Below, one piece after another: positions 61,833 to 64,000 of a DNA stretch of 64,000 nucleotides. The notes under the pieces are model-generated. The model had not been told where the DNA came from, made no database searches, and saw only the letters and a program-made list of their open reading frames with translations. Made by a program: the position numbers and the translations under genes. The stretch covers positions 1,488,001 to 1,552,000 of the forward strand of contig CAWAMD010000005.1 of assembly GCA_963783045.1 (NCBI GenBank), given 5' to 3'. Numbering within the stretch: position 1 is the stretch's first letter; the number at the start of each line of letters is the position of its first letter. Origin of the DNA: CAWAMD01 sp963783045. GTDB taxonomy: Bacteria; Actinomycetota; Nitriliruptoria; Nitriliruptorales; Nitriliruptoraceae.

Positions 61833-62918
61833 TCAGACGGCCACGCCGTCGGTGAGCTGCGCGACGGCCTCGCCGACCTCGTCGGGGCTGAGAGCGAGCG
61901 TGGCGTCGCCGGCGACGAGCTCGACCTGCCGCCAGCCGGGGACGTCGGTGGCGTTGCTTCTGGCCCACGTCCACAGGCTCTCGCGCTCGGCAAGCCGTGT
62001 CGCGGCCGCCACGAACGCCGCCGCATCGGTACGCAGCGACAGGTGCATCATGTTCGTCGGCGGTGGGTCGGGCCGCAGCGCCACGCCGTCCAGATCACGC
62101 AACACGTCGGCGATCGCCCGGGCGTGGGAGACGTAGTCCGGCATGCGAGGCAGCCGCAGGTCGAGCCCTGCCATGGCCGACGCCGCCTGCGGCCACAGCG
62201 CGAAGAGCGTGCCGCCCAGCCGGTGGCGCCACGCCCGGACCTCGTCGACGACCTCGACCGGACCGGCCAGACAGCAGCCGGGCAGTGCGCCGATCCCCTT
62301 GTAGAACGAGACGTACACGGTGTCGAACAGCCCGGCGATCTCGGACGGCTGCCGACCGTAGTGCGGGGTGGACTCCCACAGCCGGGCGCCGTCGAGGTGG
62401 ACCGCCGCGCCCTGCTCGCGGGCCCAGGACACCTGGGCGACAAGGTCCTCCCACGGCGGCAGCGGTCCGCCGATCTCGCGCTGCGGGAGCTCGAGGATCA
62501 GGGCGGCCAGCGGCTCGTCGATCGTGTCGAGGTCGTCCCGCCGCAGGACCCGGGTCGGGTCGCCGACGGGGCGACCGACGAGCCCGTGCACCCGCTGGTA
62601 CGCCTTGTCCTCGTGCAGCTCGAGATGGCACGTGGGATGGAACGCGATCGTCCGCCGACCACGCCGGTCCGCGTGGATCCGCAGCGCCGCCTGCTGGGCC
62701 ATGGTGCCGCTCGGCAGGAACACGGCCGCGGCCATCCCGAGCAGGTCGGCGATGCGCTCCTCGAGCGCAGCCACGACACCGCCCTCCCCGTACCGGTCGG
62801 GGGCGATGTCGTCGGGCAGCTCGGCCAGCACCTCGCCCGGCCCGCGTCGCCCGTGCCAGTGGAGGAACCGCGTGCACGTGTCACGCAGCGCGGGGTCGAC
62901 CGTCGGCTCGTCCGTCAT
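61833..62918 (-). CDS. Threonine aldolase / beta-eliminating lyase family PLP enzyme
   Basis: 361 residues. The fold-type I PLP enzyme has YGEGGVVAALEERIADLLGM and FLPSGTMAQQAALRIHADRR near the N-terminus, Asp in AVHLDGARLWESTPHYG and the Schiff-base Lys in VYVSFYKGIGALPGCCLAG. The motif set matches low-specificity L-threonine aldolase relatives, which split beta-hydroxy amino acids into glycine and an aldehyde. ATG 62918 is the start. It is the first of two minus-strand genes at the window end. Confidence 0.87.
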   Translation of the reverse strand: MTDEPTVDPALRDTCTRFLHWHGRRGPGEVLAELPDDIAPDRYGEGGVVAALEERIADLLGMAAAVFLPSGTMAQQAALRIHADRRGRRTIAFHPTCHLELHEDKAYQRVHGLVGRPVGDPTRVLRRDDLDTIDEPLAALILELPQREIGGPLPPWEDLVAQVSWAREQGAAVHLDGARLWESTPHYGRQPSEIAGLFDTVYVSFYKGIGALPGCCLAGPVEVVDEVRAWRHRLGGTLFALWPQAASAMAGLDLRLPRMPDYVSHARAIADVLRDLDGVALRPDPPPTNMMHLSLRTDAAAFVAAATRLAERESLWTWARSNATDVPGWRQVELVAGDATLALSPDEVGEAVAQLTDGVAV

Positions 62919-62964
62919 GCCGGCAGCCTACGCGAACCCTCGAGACCGTCCGCGGTGCCGCCGC

Positions 62965-64000
62965 TCACCCGTGCCGGACGGGCAGCTCCAGACGGACGTG
63001 GGCGAGGACGGCGCTGCCGGGGCGCCGGTTGCCGTGATCGAGGTACTGCTCGTTCAGCCCCTCGAGCCGCAGCAGCAGCGAGTCGCCCGGTTGCAGCTGC
63101 GTCGCGACCGCCCCGAGCCGGATCGTCCGCCAGCTGCCGACCTCCGGCAGACCGGTCCGGAAGCCGGTGACCTGGTCGTCGACGACCTCGACGCCGTGGC
63201 GGTTGCGCAACACGAGCGACACGAACCCGAGGTCGTCCGCACCGGCGGGGACCCGGAAGCGGAGCGTCGGCGTGCCGACGACGGTCATCGGCGCGGAGGC
63301 GGTGATCACCGGGACGAGCGCACCGCCGGCACCCTGCGGGACGGTGAGGGCACGCCAGTCGCGACGGACCACCTCCGAGGCCAGGGGCCAGTCGCTGCCG
63401 GTCACGCAGCCGCCCTGCTCGGTGGCGAGCAGCACCCGCGGCAACCGTTCGAGCCGCGCTCTCGCCGTGGCGTCACCGCGAAGGAACGCGTCGAAGAAGA
63501 GGAGCGACACGGCGTCGAGGTCCACGCCGGCCGTCTGCCGGGCCGTCTCGTCGCACGCCGCGTCGCCGCGTCGCCGGGTGCCACCCACCACGACGCGCTC
63601 GGGTTGGACGAGCGGGACCCGGTGGCCCTGCTGGGCGCCCACCAGCCACGCGTCGTATCCGTTGCGGCGCACCGCCCGGTAGGTGTCGACGGCCTCGTTG
63701 AGGTTGAACAGCCCGTCGGTCATCCCCTGGGTGAGCAGGGTCGGCACCGTCAGCCGGTCGGCGTAGCGCGACGGGCTGGACGCCGCGAAGCTGTCCCGGG
63801 CCGCCGGCGGCAGGCGGTTGGTGGCGAGCGTCAGCGCGAACCAGCGGTCGAGGCGCGGGTCGAGGCGCTTGTGAGGCGCCTTCTTCCCCGACACCCACAG
63901 CAGCTCCGCGTACACCTTCACCGCCCCGTTCGGCGCCAGGGAGCGGGGCAGGTCGTACCAGGCGTTCGTCGGCTCGATCGCGTCGAGGCGGTCGTCGAAG
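62965..64000 (-). CDS. CocE/NonD-type serine hydrolase, 5' end cut by window edge
   Basis: The frame is open to the window edge, so at least 344 C-terminal residues are present (from FDDRLDAIEPTNAWYDLPRS). The alpha/beta hydrolase end includes LTVPTLLTQGMTDGLFNLNE (acidic residue loop) and GAQQGHRVPLVQPE (catalytic His region). The beta-sandwich Xaa-Pro dipeptidyl-peptidase C-terminal domain has TLRFRVPAGADDLGFVSLVL and GDSLLLRLEGLNEQYLDHGN. The nucleophile Ser lies outside the window. It hydrolyses an ester or acyl compound, probably extracellularly. Confidence 0.82.
   Translation of the reverse strand, partial: FDDRLDAIEPTNAWYDLPRSLAPNGAVKVYAELLWVSGKKAPHKRLDPRLDRWFALTLATNRLPPAARDSFAASSPSRYADRLTVPTLLTQGMTDGLFNLNEAVDTYRAVRRNGYDAWLVGAQQGHRVPLVQPERVVVGGTRRRGDAACDETARQTAGVDLDAVSLLFFDAFLRGDATARARLERLPRVLLATEQGGCVTGSDWPLASEVVRRDWRALTVPQGAGGALVPVITASAPMTVVGTPTLRFRVPAGADDLGFVSLVLRNRHGVEVVDDQVTGFRTGLPEVGSWRTIRLGAVATQLQPGDSLLLRLEGLNEQYLDHGNRRPGSAVLAHVRLELPVRHG

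Noticed and set aside
1..64000. tRNA or rRNA genes, insertion sequences, integrases, phage genes
   Set aside because: No cloverleaf with CCA-proximal features, no ribosomal RNA sequence, no transposase DDE or recombinase motifs were found on either strand.

Overview
The window is chromosomal DNA from a very GC-rich bacterium (roughly 70% G+C or more by eye, with third codon positions nearly always G or C and many GTG starts). Gene content points to Actinomycetota: a GuaB1-type IMP dehydrogenase/GMP reductase, a DUF4916 Nudix protein, CarD, two WS/DGAT acyltransferases, high-molecular-weight FabG, MpaB/DUF2236, DUF4242, a TipA-like MerR regulator and Lnt homologues. The exact class cannot be fixed from the sequence. 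I see no tRNA, rRNA, CRISPR array, insertion sequence or prophage. No stretch longer than about 300 bases lacks a gene. Both window edges cut genes: an APC permease on the left and a CocE-like hydrolase on the right.

Layout. 1-8 kb: truncated permease, Nudix protein, small and Cys-rich unknown proteins, DUF2236 oxygenase, guaB1, a DksA/TraR zinc-finger protein, amidase, HAD protein. 8-15 kb: aldo/keto reductase, LPLAT-type acyltransferase, SRPBCC protein, secreted glycosidase-like protein, DUF4242, and a roughly 1000-residue LuxR regulator. 15-19 kb: an oxidase-metal cluster (FAD oxidoreductase, DUF1326, DUF2182, and an Asn-rich hexapeptide-repeat protein), divergent from the LuxR gene across two CAGATCTG-centred palindromes. 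19-23 kb: surE and two tail-to-tail lnt paralogues. 23-29 kb: DUF480, HAD, CarD, TetR-glpD, aldo/keto reductase. 29-33 kb: MarR-ABC exporter and TipA-like drug-response genes, then a cold-shock protein. 33-43 kb: WS/DGAT, a c-di-GMP protein, RecQ fused to a phosphoribosyltransferase-like domain, an orphan D12 adenine methylase, a serine hydrolase and a second WS/DGAT. 43-47 kb: a fadI-fabG4-maoC operon behind a palindromic operator. 47-54 kb: an LPXTG surface esterase, a small membrane peptide coupled to an APC-USP permease, and corA. 54-64 kb: SDR, a three-part YbhN membrane protein, GerMN/AMIN remnants, a shortened multicopper oxidase, a lipoprotein, a ceramidase-like protein, a threonine aldolase-like enzyme and CocE.

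Functional threads. Lipid storage and turnover recur: two WS/DGATs, glpD, an LPLAT, and the thiolase, ketoreductase and hydratase operon. Envelope and lipoprotein maturation is represented by the lnt pair, and drug response by MarR-ABC and TipA. The most unusual local system is the 15.2-18.8 kb cluster, where metal-linked DUF1326 and DUF2182 genes sit beside a covalent-flavin-type oxidase and a protein ending in five NNI-x-x-P repeats.

Caution. About ten genes read correctly only if one base is added or removed, several of them in short C or G runs. This looks more like residual sequence error in a GC-rich assembly than biology, but it affects many protein calls. Each site is given with its gene.
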